64,000 bases of DNA from positions 1 through 64,000 of the forward strand of contig CAZNLH010000013.1 of NCBI GenBank assembly GCA_964573995.1, written 5' to 3'. Position 1 is the first letter of the stretch. The number at the start of each line of letters is the position of its first letter. Position numbers and translations under genes: made by a program. Below are positions 9,749-17,698 of this stretch, piece by piece. The notes below the pieces were generated by a model, which was not told the DNA's origin, ran no database searches, and saw only the letters and a program-made list of their open reading frames with translations. Source of the stretch: CAZNLH01 sp964573995. Its GTDB lineage: Bacteria; Gemmatimonadota; CAZMKB01; CAZNLH01.

Positions 9749-10326
9749 AGCGGTTTTTCCTTCTCGACTACCAACTCCTTTACGACGCTGTGAATCTCCC
9801 CGTACTGCCTGACCCGGAAGACCACCGCATCTCTCCGGATGGCTACCAACTTCGCCCCCGCGATACTGTCTCCGACTCGGAGCGGGTAACCCATTCCTCT
9901 ACTATCCTCCATGACTGCTACACTCTGCTGATTGTTCCAAAGAATCCCCGTAAGGACCAGGGTACTAAGGGATATGCCCCCACCTTCTTCACCCTCCGCA
10001 ATCAACGGTTGAAAGGGGTCGTGCTTCTTTGACACCCTGTAACTGTAATAGGTCCTCGTATAGATCAACGGCCGATTCAAGCGACCTTCACCACCACCAC
10101 CGGCACTCTCCGCGACCTTCTCCCCCTTACCCTTCCCTGGAACATGAATGTCTCCACCATGTCCCCCTTCGTCCCCCTTGTTCAGCATCGAAGACATCTC
10201 CTGGACAAGGCCCTTCGCCCCCTCGGTCGTGCCTTCCGTCTTTCCACCACACCCGAACGACCACGCTACGGCCAATGTTAGCAGCACAATTGCCCTGCCG
10301 ACCCACCTCTCATCCCTTTTCTTCAT
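9745..10326 (-). CDS. pilP: Pilus assembly lipoprotein PilP
   Basis: Inner-membrane lipoprotein that links PilN/PilO to the secretin. I chose ATG 10326 because it gives a lipoprotein signal (MKKRDERWVGRAIVLL, lipobox ending SFGC at about residue 25); the open frame upstream lies inside pilO. After a Gly-rich linker the KKHDPFQPLI segment matches the PilP DPF motif, and the C-terminal beta-domain (LVLTGILWNNQQSVAVMED...GYPLRVGD) is the HR domain that meets PilQ. The protein is about 193 residues. It overlaps pilO by 17 nt at its start and pilQ by 4 nt at its end. Confidence 0.88.
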   Translation of the reverse strand: MKKRDERWVGRAIVLLTLAVAWSFGCGGKTEGTTEGAKGLVQEMSSMLNKGDEGGHGGDIHVPGKGKGEKVAESAGGGGEGRLNRPLIYTRTYYSYRVSKKHDPFQPLIAEGEEGGGISLSTLVLTGILWNNQQSVAVMEDSRGMGYPLRVGDSIAGAKLVAIRRDAVVFRVRQYGEIHSVVKELVVEKEKPL

Positions 10327-10915
10327 GCTTACCTGAATCCTCAGCGGGCTGACCTTCCGAAAGGATGAAAGTAGACAATTCAAACTTCGCGACGACCCTT
10401 CCCTTCCTCCCAGCTTCTTGATCCTGGGAGACCACATTCAGCCTCGAGGTCCTAACTATCCTCGGAGAACTCCCGATCATGGACAAGAAGCCCCCTATTT
10501 CGTGATATCCACCCCGGACCGAGACGTTATATACGCGTTCCTCATAGAGTTGTCCCCTTCTCGAGCCGGCCGGCTCGAATAGAATGGCACTTATCCCCGA
10601 TTGTATCCCCTTGCGTTCAACCATCTCCAAGAGATCGGGGACTTCTTCGGCAGGTGGCAAGAGCCTCTCGAGTACCCTGAGTTGAGACTCCAGCGTGTTC
10701 ACCTCTCTCTTCAGCCCGTCGATGTCATGCCCCTCGACTTTCTGCCTGGCATGACGGACATGCCTATCAATTCGAGTAAGCCTCGCCTGAAGGATGTCTA
10801 TGCGACCGGTCTGTACCTGATAAACAAGGGAATAATAGGCATAGAAGAGACCGCATAAAAAGATCCCCGCCAGCAGGAACTTCTGCACCCTTGGATCCTT
10901 AAAATCAGGAGCCAA
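10310..10915 (-). CDS. pilO: Pilus assembly protein PilO
   Basis: Bitopic inner-membrane partner of PilN. A short cytoplasmic N-terminus precedes one membrane segment (KFLLAGIFLCGLFYAYYSLVY, about 13-33), a coiled coil (about 38-85, ending LERLLPPAEEVP), and a ferredoxin-like periplasmic domain with YNVSVRGGYHEIGGFLSMI. At 201 residues the length is normal. The start is TTG at 10915 behind GAGGGAGAGAG. Unusually, it does not abut pilN: about 870 nt with a lipoprotein gene and a repeat lie between them. Confidence 0.9.
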   Translation of the reverse strand: MAPDFKDPRVQKFLLAGIFLCGLFYAYYSLVYQVQTGRIDILQARLTRIDRHVRHARQKVEGHDIDGLKREVNTLESQLRVLERLLPPAEEVPDLLEMVERKGIQSGISAILFEPAGSRRGQLYEERVYNVSVRGGYHEIGGFLSMIGSSPRIVRTSRLNVVSQDQEAGRKGRVVAKFELSTFILSEGQPAEDSGKHEEKG

Positions 10916-11207
10916 CTCTCTCCCTCATTGCATCACTATTCACCGGATAACAACATTTTTGAGCTAATATCTCGCTTCCAAAATCCGCGTTCGGTTTTCT
11001 CTAACGGTCGGGAAGTTCCACCCGGAACTTCCCTTCCCTGTCACCCCTTAGGGGGCCTTCCGCGTCCTCCTGATTCCTCCGCGCAGCGCTCAGTCCTCCA
11101 AGTCGCCACAACTAACGGGAACTTATGTAACTGAGCACTAGAAAATCTAAGGGCTGTCAGCGCCTTTTCCGCATCCGGTCCGCTTCCACGTAAACCGCTG
11201 GCCCCGA
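10916..11207. other. Intergenic insert between pilO and the lipoprotein gene, with hairpins
   Basis: No gene is visible. The interval contains a perfect 9-bp stem with 6-nt loop at 11010-11033 (GGGAAGTTC/GAACTTCCC), a CCCC-TTA-GGGG palindrome at 11044-11054, and one copy of a dispersed repeat at 11085-11140. Neither hairpin has a T-run on the minus strand, so they are not obvious terminators. The pil genes either side are normally adjacent in other genomes, so this looks like inserted DNA. Confidence 0.6.
11085..11140 (-). repeat. Dispersed repeat, copy A
   Basis: This segment aligns with 60553-60607. Both end (plus strand) in the blocks ACGGGAACTT and GAGCACTA with identical spacing, and both share AGTCGCC and a GCGC-CAGT-CT block further up. 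By eye about three quarters of the bases match over some 55 nt, with one single-base gap. On the minus strand the element reads from TAGTGCTC. I do not know the family; it has no coding capacity. Confidence 0.65.
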
Positions 11208-11723
11208 TCAACCCCCGGATGGCAAGGTAACCGAGCCCCCGACAGCACTGTCTCCACTCATCGGCACGAATTCGGTCAGGTAGACATCCCAGATCCTCAG
11301 GGTCCGGCTCGCCTGAAGGGTAAACCCACCTCCAAGATCAAGCCACTTGTCTCCATAGACCATAAAGATCCTTGCATCGCCGACGTACTGCGGAAAGTCC
11401 ATGCTGAAGATCCCACCACTCCCCTCTTCCGGCCGATCACGGATCACCATATATCCGAGGAAGATATCACCCCTATATTCTCCATTGACATCAGTCCTGA
11501 TCGAGACATCTCCACCCAGATATGCTGATTCGGAAGTCGGATCAGACTCCACCCATATCTCGACAGCCCCGACCCCCGTCGGATCCGATTCCGAGTTCAA
11601 GACTCGGCCGGTGATCACCGCGTAGTTGTCTTCGTTGTTTACCTTGCCACACCCGCCGAAAGAAATCGCCATCATGCCGACAAAAAGTCCGGTTGTGACT
11701 CTGATACTTGATCTCTCGAACAT
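11208..11723 (-). CDS. Lipoprotein with carboxypeptidase-regulatory-like beta domain, inside the pil operon
   Basis: A 171-residue protein with a lipoprotein signal (MFERSSIRVTTGLFVGMMA, lipobox SFGGC, Cys at about 25). After a short linker, YAVITGRVLNSESDPTGVGAVEIWV and SIRTDVNGEYRGDIFLGYMV have the pattern of a CarboxypepD_reg/Ig-like fold. The C-terminus (LDLGGGFTLQ...VYLTEFVPM) continues as beta-rich sequence. Start ATG 11723 has AGAGG 5 nt upstream. It sits between pilN and pilO, where no gene is expected. It may be a pilus-alignment or surface accessory protein, or a passenger of the insertion; the sequence does not decide. Confidence 0.75.
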   Translation of the reverse strand: MFERSSIRVTTGLFVGMMAISFGGCGKVNNEDNYAVITGRVLNSESDPTGVGAVEIWVESDPTSESAYLGGDVSIRTDVNGEYRGDIFLGYMVIRDRPEEGSGGIFSMDFPQYVGDARIFMVYGDKWLDLGGGFTLQASRTLRIWDVYLTEFVPMSGDSAVGGSVTLPSGG

Positions 11724-11782
11724 GGCTACCTCTTATCTGCTGCTGTCCTTGGAACCAACACGAAACAGGAAAAGATCCCCTT

Positions 11783-12430
11783 CTACCTCTTCTTTATATT
11801 GCCCCCCTTACCCCCCACGGCATTCATCTCAGGTTGTGGAGACCTGTTGGAAGAGCACTCAATTGTGAAGGCCATCGTCGACATCCCTTCGATGGTGGAC
11901 TCCCTGCTGGTAAGCAACCGAACCTGGTTTATATTGTAGAGTTTCTCCAACCGCCTCATGAAGTTCGCTATCTCGATGTTCGAAAAGGAGACCCCCTCTA
12001 TCTTAAAATCGAGGTTGGGAAACGGGGATATCGTCTCTATGCGCGTCAACCAGGTTGCCGATGGAAGGGCATCGTTGATACCCGCCATCAACTTGGACCA
12101 GAGATAACGGTTTTGATCGACTCTGCGAATGACCTCGATCCGTTCCTGTATCCCGTTCTCTCTCTCCTTGATATCATTGATCAGACGAATGGATTCAGAA
12201 TACTTTATTGAATCAGCAACCGCGGTCTGAATTTCCCCCTGTAGTTGAGCAATTGTATGCCTCTTTACAAAGTAGGAGAGAACCGACAGCGCAATAAACA
12301 ACCCGATAAGTGTATAAAAGATGAGAGTCGCCCTGTTTCTCAAGGGATAACGAACATCAAACTTGAAGAGGTCCCATCCCGGAAATAACCCCTTTCTTGG
12401 CGGTCCGGGATAGAGATTTATTCTCAACAT
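11783..12430 (-). CDS. pilN: Pilus assembly protein PilN
   Basis: Bitopic inner-membrane protein that binds PilM through its conserved N-terminus (INLYP, residues 4-8) and pairs with PilO. One membrane segment lies at about 33-55 (LIFYTLIGLFIALSVLSYF), followed by a coiled coil (about 58-110) and a periplasmic ferredoxin-like domain (ALPSATWLTRIETISP...). The cytoplasmic part carries a longer insert than usual between INLYP and the membrane (GPPRKGLFPGWDLFKFDV). At 215 residues the size is typical. ATG 12430 follows GGGAG, and 12 nt separate it from pilM. Confidence 0.9.
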   Translation of the reverse strand: MLRINLYPGPPRKGLFPGWDLFKFDVRYPLRNRATLIFYTLIGLFIALSVLSYFVKRHTIAQLQGEIQTAVADSIKYSESIRLINDIKERENGIQERIEVIRRVDQNRYLWSKLMAGINDALPSATWLTRIETISPFPNLDFKIEGVSFSNIEIANFMRRLEKLYNINQVRLLTSRESTIEGMSTMAFTIECSSNRSPQPEMNAVGGKGGNIKKR

Positions 12431-12442
12431 GATCGTTCTCCC

Positions 12443-13486
12443 TTACCTGAGGCTCAGCCCTACAGCCTGCATAAGCAGGGGCGAAATCTCCTCGATCGAC
12501 TCACCTTCAAAAAGCCCCTTCTTTATATGGAGTTTCCTCAATGGATTCGCCGTCTCAAAAGGGACGTCGAGTCGCTCCTCCAGGATACCGATCAGGCCGG
12601 GGACTCGAGCCCCACCACCGCTCACTATCACCCTGGCCGGCTTATCTCTGCCATCCAATGTCTTGAGATAACCGAAAGCGCGCGTGAGCCCCACGACAAG
12701 ATCCTCGGTCCCGCTCGCGAGGATAGGCCTGACCTCACTCTTTGAAAGGCCATCCGGGATGATGCCGATCAGATAGGTCTCCACGTCTTCAACGGAGATA
12801 CCCAGGCCCTTCCTCATCTTCTCAACGAACGTTGAATTCCCGAATGGGACGTCCCTTATGAACAGCGGCGTGTCACCACGTACGAGATTGATGACGGATA
12901 CATCCCGGCCTATGTTCAAGAGACATACCACCTCTCCGCATAGTTCTGGATAGTTTATCTCAAAGGCATTCTGGACGGCAAAGGCATCGACGTCAACGAT
13001 AACGGGCTCGAGACCCGATGCCTTCGCCAGTTGCACCCTCGAGTCGATGTTCATCTTCTTTCCCGCGACCAGCAAGACTTCCATCTGCTCCCCATCTCCA
13101 TCGGCGTCGAGTATATGAAAATCGATATAGACATCGTCAATGTTGAAAGGAATGTGTTGCTCCGCCTCCCACCGGATAATCTGCCCTACCTCTTCCTCCG
13201 ACATGCGATCCATTTCAATTCGCTTGACGATTACCTCTCGGCTCGATACCGCAATCGCCGCCCTCCTGGTATGAACCTCGGAAGAACTCAAGAGCGACTG
13301 AACAGTATCGGCAATCAGTTGCGACCGTGGTTTCCTTTCTCCTTCTTCCGTAACCTCGTATAGTTGGGCAACCCCAAGGTTGATCAACTCAAACCCGTCA
13401 TCCAAGATACGCAGTTCCACAAGTTTAACGAGATGGCTCCCGATATCGACACCGAGATTGCCCTCCCTTTTTTTAAACAGCCTCAT
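12443..13486 (-). CDS. pilM: Pilus assembly ATPase-fold protein PilM
   Basis: Cytoplasmic actin-like protein that recruits PilN. The phosphate-1 motif GVDIGSHLVKLVEL is near residue 11, and the later loops GRDVSVINLV and VIVSGGGARVPGL match the FtsA/PilM fold; 347 residues. I chose ATG 13486 (MRLFKKREG) because a near-perfect sigma-70 promoter lies at 13530-13558 and the upstream extension would fall across it. The first gene of pilM-N-(lipoprotein)-O-P-Q, it can be transcribed separately from the pilB-C-A half of the locus. Confidence 0.93.
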   Translation of the reverse strand: MRLFKKREGNLGVDIGSHLVKLVELRILDDGFELINLGVAQLYEVTEEGERKPRSQLIADTVQSLLSSSEVHTRRAAIAVSSREVIVKRIEMDRMSEEEVGQIIRWEAEQHIPFNIDDVYIDFHILDADGDGEQMEVLLVAGKKMNIDSRVQLAKASGLEPVIVDVDAFAVQNAFEINYPELCGEVVCLLNIGRDVSVINLVRGDTPLFIRDVPFGNSTFVEKMRKGLGISVEDVETYLIGIIPDGLSKSEVRPILASGTEDLVVGLTRAFGYLKTLDGRDKPARVIVSGGGARVPGLIGILEERLDVPFETANPLRKLHIKKGLFEGESIEEISPLLMQAVGLSLR

Positions 13487-13529
13487 AAGTTCTCTCCAAT
13501 AACACATAGACACACAACAAGTTACAGCA

Positions 13530-13558
13530 ATTATACAACCGAACCTCCAGCATGTCAA
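13530..13558 (-). promoter_or_regulatory. Consensus sigma-70 promoter for pilM
   Basis: TTGACA at 13558-13553 and TATAAT at 13535-13530 with a 17-nt spacer, a perfect match to the bacterial housekeeping consensus. The predicted start near 13523 leaves a leader of about 37 nt before ATG 13486. Confidence 0.85.
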
Positions 13559-13673
13559 GGAAAAATTGATATAGGTTGCAGATATTATCTATATTATGGT
13601 AATTCATTCTTTAAACTCCGCGCTGTCTTTCCAACACACATTGACTCATGCGCTGGATTCTCAATAATAATTG

Positions 13674-13689
13674 AGCAAGGATTATGCCG
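13674..13689 (-). promoter_or_regulatory. Possible sigma-54 promoter upstream of pilM
   Basis: CGGCATAATCCTTGCT has GG and GC exactly 10 nt apart and a consensus -12 box (TTGCT). The -24 box lacks the leading T. The transcript would begin near 13662, about 175 nt before pilM. It is the weakest of four similar elements in this locus. Confidence 0.45.
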
Positions 13690-14111
13690 CCGGTCCACTC
13701 GCGCAGATATGCAAACAGGCTCGCGCGGTACTGCACGACTTCCATCGATGAGGGCCGGGCGGGACGATGTCCCGACGGGAGGGTGTGCAAAGGCCCGGGA
13801 CAATGTCGATATCGGGACCTATAGATGAAGGGCCTTTGCACCCAAGGGCATCGCACATGTGTAGTATATCTCTTAAGATGCCCGTCCCCAGGATGGACTC
13901 ATCCCAGCCGGACCAGGACAGGGATCATCTGCCATTGGAGGATTCCTCTCTGGTTCCGGGCGCCCCTGGAAGCCTTGTAACTTTTATCATTAAAGTGAAA
14001 AGTGTAGCAAGATAAAGGAGAGACCCATCGGCGGGAAGATCATCGGGAAAAGCGCGTGGGAGGCGGCTTGCCTTTCGTTCATTTCTCCTTCGGCCACTTC
14101 GGGACAATGAC
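13690..14111. other. Gene-free interval with nested inverted repeats
   Basis: No credible gene. A 12-bp perfect inverted repeat, GTGCAAAGGCCC at 13785-13796 and its complement at 13830-13841, encloses 33 nt. Next to it, CGGGAC-GAT-GTCCCG at 13760-13774 is a perfect short hairpin. On the minus strand no T-run follows, so a simple intrinsic terminator is unlikely. An untranslated structured leader, a small RNA, or a binding site for a dimeric regulator are all possible. Confidence 0.55.
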
Positions 14112-15479
14112 CTAAAGGCTTATTCCATATTCTTTTATCTTGTACAGGAGCGCCCTGTGGCTTATTTCCAGGAGTTTGGCCGCCCGCGTGCGATTCCCCC
14201 CGGTCTTTTGAAGGGCCTTTCTGATTAGTTCCTTCTCGAGTACCTTGCTGGAGAGTTTTATCGAGAGTTCACTGCCGTTGAAAAAGAGCCTCCCCTCATC
14301 CGACATCTCCTTTAATTCTCCAGGGAGGTCGACAATGTCCAGTTTCTTGTTCTGGGCAAAGATCATCGACCTCTCAATGGTATTTTCCAGTTGCCGGACA
14401 TTGCCCCGCCAACTGTAATTCACCAATATCTCGAGCGCTTCCGATGTTATGCCTTCCAGGTGCCTTCCAAGACGCTCATTGTAACGCCGAATGAAATAAT
14501 CTACAAGGAGAGGGATGTCTTCCCTCCGCTCCCTTAACGGCGGCATAGAGATTGGGAGCACGTTCAAACGATAGTAGAGATCATCCCTGAAGGTCCCCTC
14601 CCTGACCTCCTTCTCAAGGTTACGCGTGGTAGCGGCGATAATCCGCACATCCACTTTAATCGCCTTGGTATCACCTACCCTGCGCACCTCTTCATCCTGT
14701 AAGACCCTGAGCAACTTCACCTGAAGGACCAGCGGGAGTTCTCCGATTTCATCGAGAAAGATAGTCCCCTTATCAGCCTCCTCGAACAATCCGACTTTGT
14801 TCCTGGTGGCATCCGTAAAGGCGCCCTTCACGTGTCCGAAAATCTCGCTCTCAAGTAAATTTTCGGGGATGGCGCCGCAGTTGACCGCAACGAACGTTTT
14901 CTCCGATCGGTTACTGTTGGCGTGAATAGCCCTGGCCGCCAATTCCTTCCCGGTCCCACTCTCTCCCGTAATGAGTACGGTAGACTTATAATCCGCTATC
15001 TTCTTGATCATTTCGAAGATGCGGAGCATTGCCTCGCTCTTTCCCACGAAGTTCTCAAAGTTGTATACCTTCTCTATCTGTTCTCTCAGCAGAGAATTCT
15101 CATGCTTCAGACGTTCTCTCTCCTCGGCCTTCTTCAGCGTAAGGACGATCTCATCGGTCTTAAAGGGCTTGGATATGTAATCGTAGGCTCCCAATTTCAT
15201 TGCTTCAATGGCGGTTTCGATCGCGCCGTAGGCCGACATCATGATAATCGTACCGTTGTCCTCATACTGCTGTAATTCCCTCAACAAGCCAAGGCCATCC
15301 AACTTAGGCATCTTGAGATCGCAAAGGATGAAATCGTACCCGTCAGTCTTGATTTTATTGAGAGCATCTCTTCCATCCCCCGAAGTCTCCACATCATACC
15401 CTTCCTTTCGGATGATCATGGTCAACATATTTCGAAGATTCTCCTCGTCATCAACGACAAGTACACGCTTCTTGCTCAT
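14112..15479 (-). CDS. pilR: NtrC-family sigma-54 response regulator (PilR-like)
   Basis: Activator expected to switch on sigma-54 promoters of the pilus locus. The receiver domain (1-120) has acidic residues D10-D11, phospho-acceptor Asp54, Ser82 and Lys104. The AAA+ domain follows with Walker A GESGTGKE (172-179), the sigma-54 contact loop as GAFTDA (219-224, against the usual GAFTGA), and Walker B with FLDEIGELP. A Fis-type helix-turn-helix ends the protein (GGNRTRAAKLLEISHRALLYKI). At 455 residues it is full-length. ATG 15479 overlaps the stop of the upstream kinase gene (ATGA). Confidence 0.93.
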   Translation of the reverse strand: MSKKRVLVVDDEENLRNMLTMIIRKEGYDVETSGDGRDALNKIKTDGYDFILCDLKMPKLDGLGLLRELQQYEDNGTIIMMSAYGAIETAIEAMKLGAYDYISKPFKTDEIVLTLKKAEERERLKHENSLLREQIEKVYNFENFVGKSEAMLRIFEMIKKIADYKSTVLITGESGTGKELAARAIHANSNRSEKTFVAVNCGAIPENLLESEIFGHVKGAFTDATRNKVGLFEEADKGTIFLDEIGELPLVLQVKLLRVLQDEEVRRVGDTKAIKVDVRIIAATTRNLEKEVREGTFRDDLYYRLNVLPISMPPLRERREDIPLLVDYFIRRYNERLGRHLEGITSEALEILVNYSWRGNVRQLENTIERSMIFAQNKKLDIVDLPGELKEMSDEGRLFFNGSELSIKLSSKVLEKELIRKALQKTGGNRTRAAKLLEISHRALLYKIKEYGISL

Positions 15480-17185
15480 GACCTGCTCCGATGATCAACA
15501 CTCTCGTTGCTTCTGTTATTCTCTATACACGAATCTCCATCCACACCACCGATCGGAAGATAAATAGTAAACGTGGCACCCTTCCCCCAGATACTATCAA
15601 CTTTGATCATCCCCCCCATTTCATGAATAATCCGTTCACAGACGGCAAGGCCCAATCCACTCCCCCTATCTTTATCCTTCAAGGTGAAGAAAGGATCGAA
15701 AATTTCCTTGAGGTGTTCCCTCCTGATACCCTTCCCTGTATCTGCCACCTCCAGGAAGACAACTTCCTCTCCCTCACGGAAAGTGTTGCCATCGGGGCGT
15801 CGCCTCTTCCACTGCCTGAGGGGGGAAAAGTCTAGTCCGGCCGGATCTCCCTCCCTCCTGGCAGGTTCCGTATTCATCGCAGTATCTCCATGAAACAGGA
15901 TCGTACCGGTTCGAATAGAGAGTATTCCTCCAGAGGGCATCGCCTCTATTGCGTTGATAAGGATGTTAATCAGTGCCTGCTGGAAATCACGCTGATCACC
16001 CTTCACCACCGGCAGGTCGAGTTTTAATTGAAGTCGGCTGTCGATCCCCGTGAGGGCCTTCTGAGAAGAAAGCAGAGAGATCGTTTTTTCAATCAGTTCA
16101 TTGACCGGCACATCCACCTGCTTGTTCTCCCCTCCCCGCGAGAGATCAAGGAGGCTGAAGATTATCTCGTTAATACGGTTCGTCTCCTTTTCAATTTTCC
16201 CGATAAGTCCCATGGCCTCACCTTCCGTGACCCGCTTCTTCAGGGCCTCCAAAAACCCGTAGATAGCACCGAGCGGGTTTCCGACCTCATTGGCCACCCC
16301 AGAAGCCAGCCTGCCGATCGTCGCCAGTTTTTCGCCCTGTATGAGGCGTTGTTCCGCCTGCTGTAGCATCGTGTTGGCCTGTTTCAGTGTATTGACATAC
16401 CTGGATACCTTATCACGGTTCTCTTTCAATTCGAAGACCATATTGTTAAAGGAGCGTGCCAGTTTCCCGACTTCGTTTCCTGAACGCACCCTGAGTTGCT
16501 GTTCAAGGTCTCCCCCTTTCACCTTCTCCATGGCCTCCAGGATTTCATCCATCGGCTCAACGACTTCCTGCCCAAGAGAATAAGAGACGGCAATGACAAG
16601 CACCAGGGAGAAGATACCGAGCATGATAAATATGTTCCAGTTGTAGTGTACAACTCCATCGCCTATGCCGGTAACAGGGCTCAAGACCTGGATCCCTCCA
16701 ACTACTTCTCCACTGACTCGAATGGGCGCAGAGATTGAAACGTCTTCCGGCGCCTGCATGAACAGGCCATTATTCACCTTGATGATCCGCGTCACGACCC
16801 TGCCTCTCTTCATCGCCTGGACGGCGTCAGGTACTCCTTCGTACCCTCCAACGGCACCATCGCCTATTCTCAACAGGTTCCTTCCATTGAGATCGAACAG
16901 GCCGGCTCCCGATATCACCCCCTCATCCCCTAACTTCCGCATGAGATCCTGGAATGGTCCGGCCCTCAGTAGGTCAGACAAGTCAGCATCAGAGATAGGC
17001 ATTCCTTCAATCGTGCCGAGTATCTCTTCCACTGTCCCCCGCCTGTCCTCGATCCGCTCAGCAACCACGCTATCCCTGGCCACATCAAATAGGAGGAAGG
17101 CCATCATTACGAGCGTCATGGCAACGAACAGGAGGAGGTTCAATGCGATCTCCCAGCGTAATCCAATGCCCGGCAATCTATTCAT
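15476..17185 (-). CDS. Membrane sensor kinase lacking the H-box histidine (Asn299)
   Basis: A 569-residue two-pass membrane protein: membrane segment at about 12-32, periplasmic sensor of Cache type (about 33-185), second segment at about 187-207, HAMP (about 208-262), coiled coil, dimerisation domain and HATPase domain. The dimerisation helix reads GRLASGVANEVGNPLG, so Asn299 (codon AAT at 16291-16289) stands where the phospho-accepting His should be. The ATPase motifs are intact: N box INILINAIEAM, G1 VADTGKGI, F box DPFFT, G2 GSGLGLAV. The gene overlaps the pilR-like gene by 4 nt, so they form a pair. It may act as phosphatase, allosteric partner or heterodimer; a normal His-to-Asp kinase seems excluded. 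Confidence 0.9.
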   Translation of the reverse strand: MNRLPGIGLRWEIALNLLLFVAMTLVMMAFLLFDVARDSVVAERIEDRRGTVEEILGTIEGMPISDADLSDLLRAGPFQDLMRKLGDEGVISGAGLFDLNGRNLLRIGDGAVGGYEGVPDAVQAMKRGRVVTRIIKVNNGLFMQAPEDVSISAPIRVSGEVVGGIQVLSPVTGIGDGVVHYNWNIFIMLGIFSLVLVIAVSYSLGQEVVEPMDEILEAMEKVKGGDLEQQLRVRSGNEVGKLARSFNNMVFELKENRDKVSRYVNTLKQANTMLQQAEQRLIQGEKLATIGRLASGVANEVGNPLGAIYGFLEALKKRVTEGEAMGLIGKIEKETNRINEIIFSLLDLSRGGENKQVDVPVNELIEKTISLLSSQKALTGIDSRLQLKLDLPVVKGDQRDFQQALINILINAIEAMPSGGILSIRTGTILFHGDTAMNTEPARREGDPAGLDFSPLRQWKRRRPDGNTFREGEEVVFLEVADTGKGIRREHLKEIFDPFFTLKDKDRGSGLGLAVCERIIHEMGGMIKVDSIWGKGATFTIYLPIGGVDGDSCIENNRSNESVDHRSRS

Positions 17186-17299
17186 GGTATTACAATCTCC
17201 CCCCTCCTACTTGGCGATGAACATCGATCTATGCCAGCAGATGCATACCGATACATTAATGCCCCGCACAACATCCGGGTGCCCCTGTCTCCTTATGTT

Positions 17300-17315
17300 A
17301 GCAAAAAGAGTGCCT
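17300..17315 (-). promoter_or_regulatory. Candidate sigma-54 promoter for the kinase-regulator pair
   Basis: AGGCACTCTTTTTGCT: GGCAC at -24 and TTGCT at -12 with the correct GG-N10-GC spacing. The start would be near 17288, about 100 nt before ATG 17185. Confidence 0.55.
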
Positions 17316-17609
17316 CTCCGCAGGAGGATGACATCAGAAGGACATGCGCATGCCGAGAATCAACATGCGGGCCGGGTAAGCCCTGCAGAACGACTCAAGA
17401 GGGAGTGGAAGGAGAAAAGATGACCCGGTGACGCCTGCAAAAAAGACCCGCAGGTAGGATATTCTTTCCCGAATATCAATGCCCGGAACTTGGCCTTTTA
17501 TCGGTCCATGATACTTAAAAAGACCACTTGAAAGACTACTGAACAGAAGACTTCCCAAGTGTGCCTCGGCAGATTCACCCATGCACTTCGCTGCGCGAAT
17601 TGAAGCACA
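17316..17609. other. Gene-free interval between pilA terminator and second kinase
   Basis: An 82-codon minus frame (17582-17334) has no good ribosome-binding site and ordinary shadow composition. A CCTGC/GCAGG hairpin sits near 17433-17455. I looked for a cyclic-di-GMP riboswitch here, as in some pilin leaders, and did not find its conserved core. Confidence 0.4.
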
Positions 17610-17637
17610 AAGGCCCCACCCTTGAGAGTGGGGCCTT
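17610..17637 (-). terminator. Terminator hairpin after pilA
   Basis: A 10-bp perfect GC-rich stem (AAGGCCCCAC/GTGGGGCCTT) with an 8-nt loop lies about 60 nt past the pilA stop. The following tract, TTTGTGCTT on the minus strand, is only moderately T-rich. It would separate abundant pilin mRNA from the kinase gene, which has its own promoter candidate. Confidence 0.7.
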
Positions 17638-17698
17638 ACGTGCGCCTTTGCTCTTGCTGCCTTGGATGTGACTCCAAGCCGTTTGACGGTTATACGGA

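Noticed and set aside
17334..17582. An 82-codon minus-strand frame between pilA and the second kinase
   Set aside because: No credible ribosome-binding site, and it begins close to the pilA terminator; it looks like chance.
17186..17698. Cyclic-di-GMP riboswitch near pilA
   Set aside because: I looked for the conserved GEMM core and tetraloop receptor and did not find them; only simple hairpins are present.
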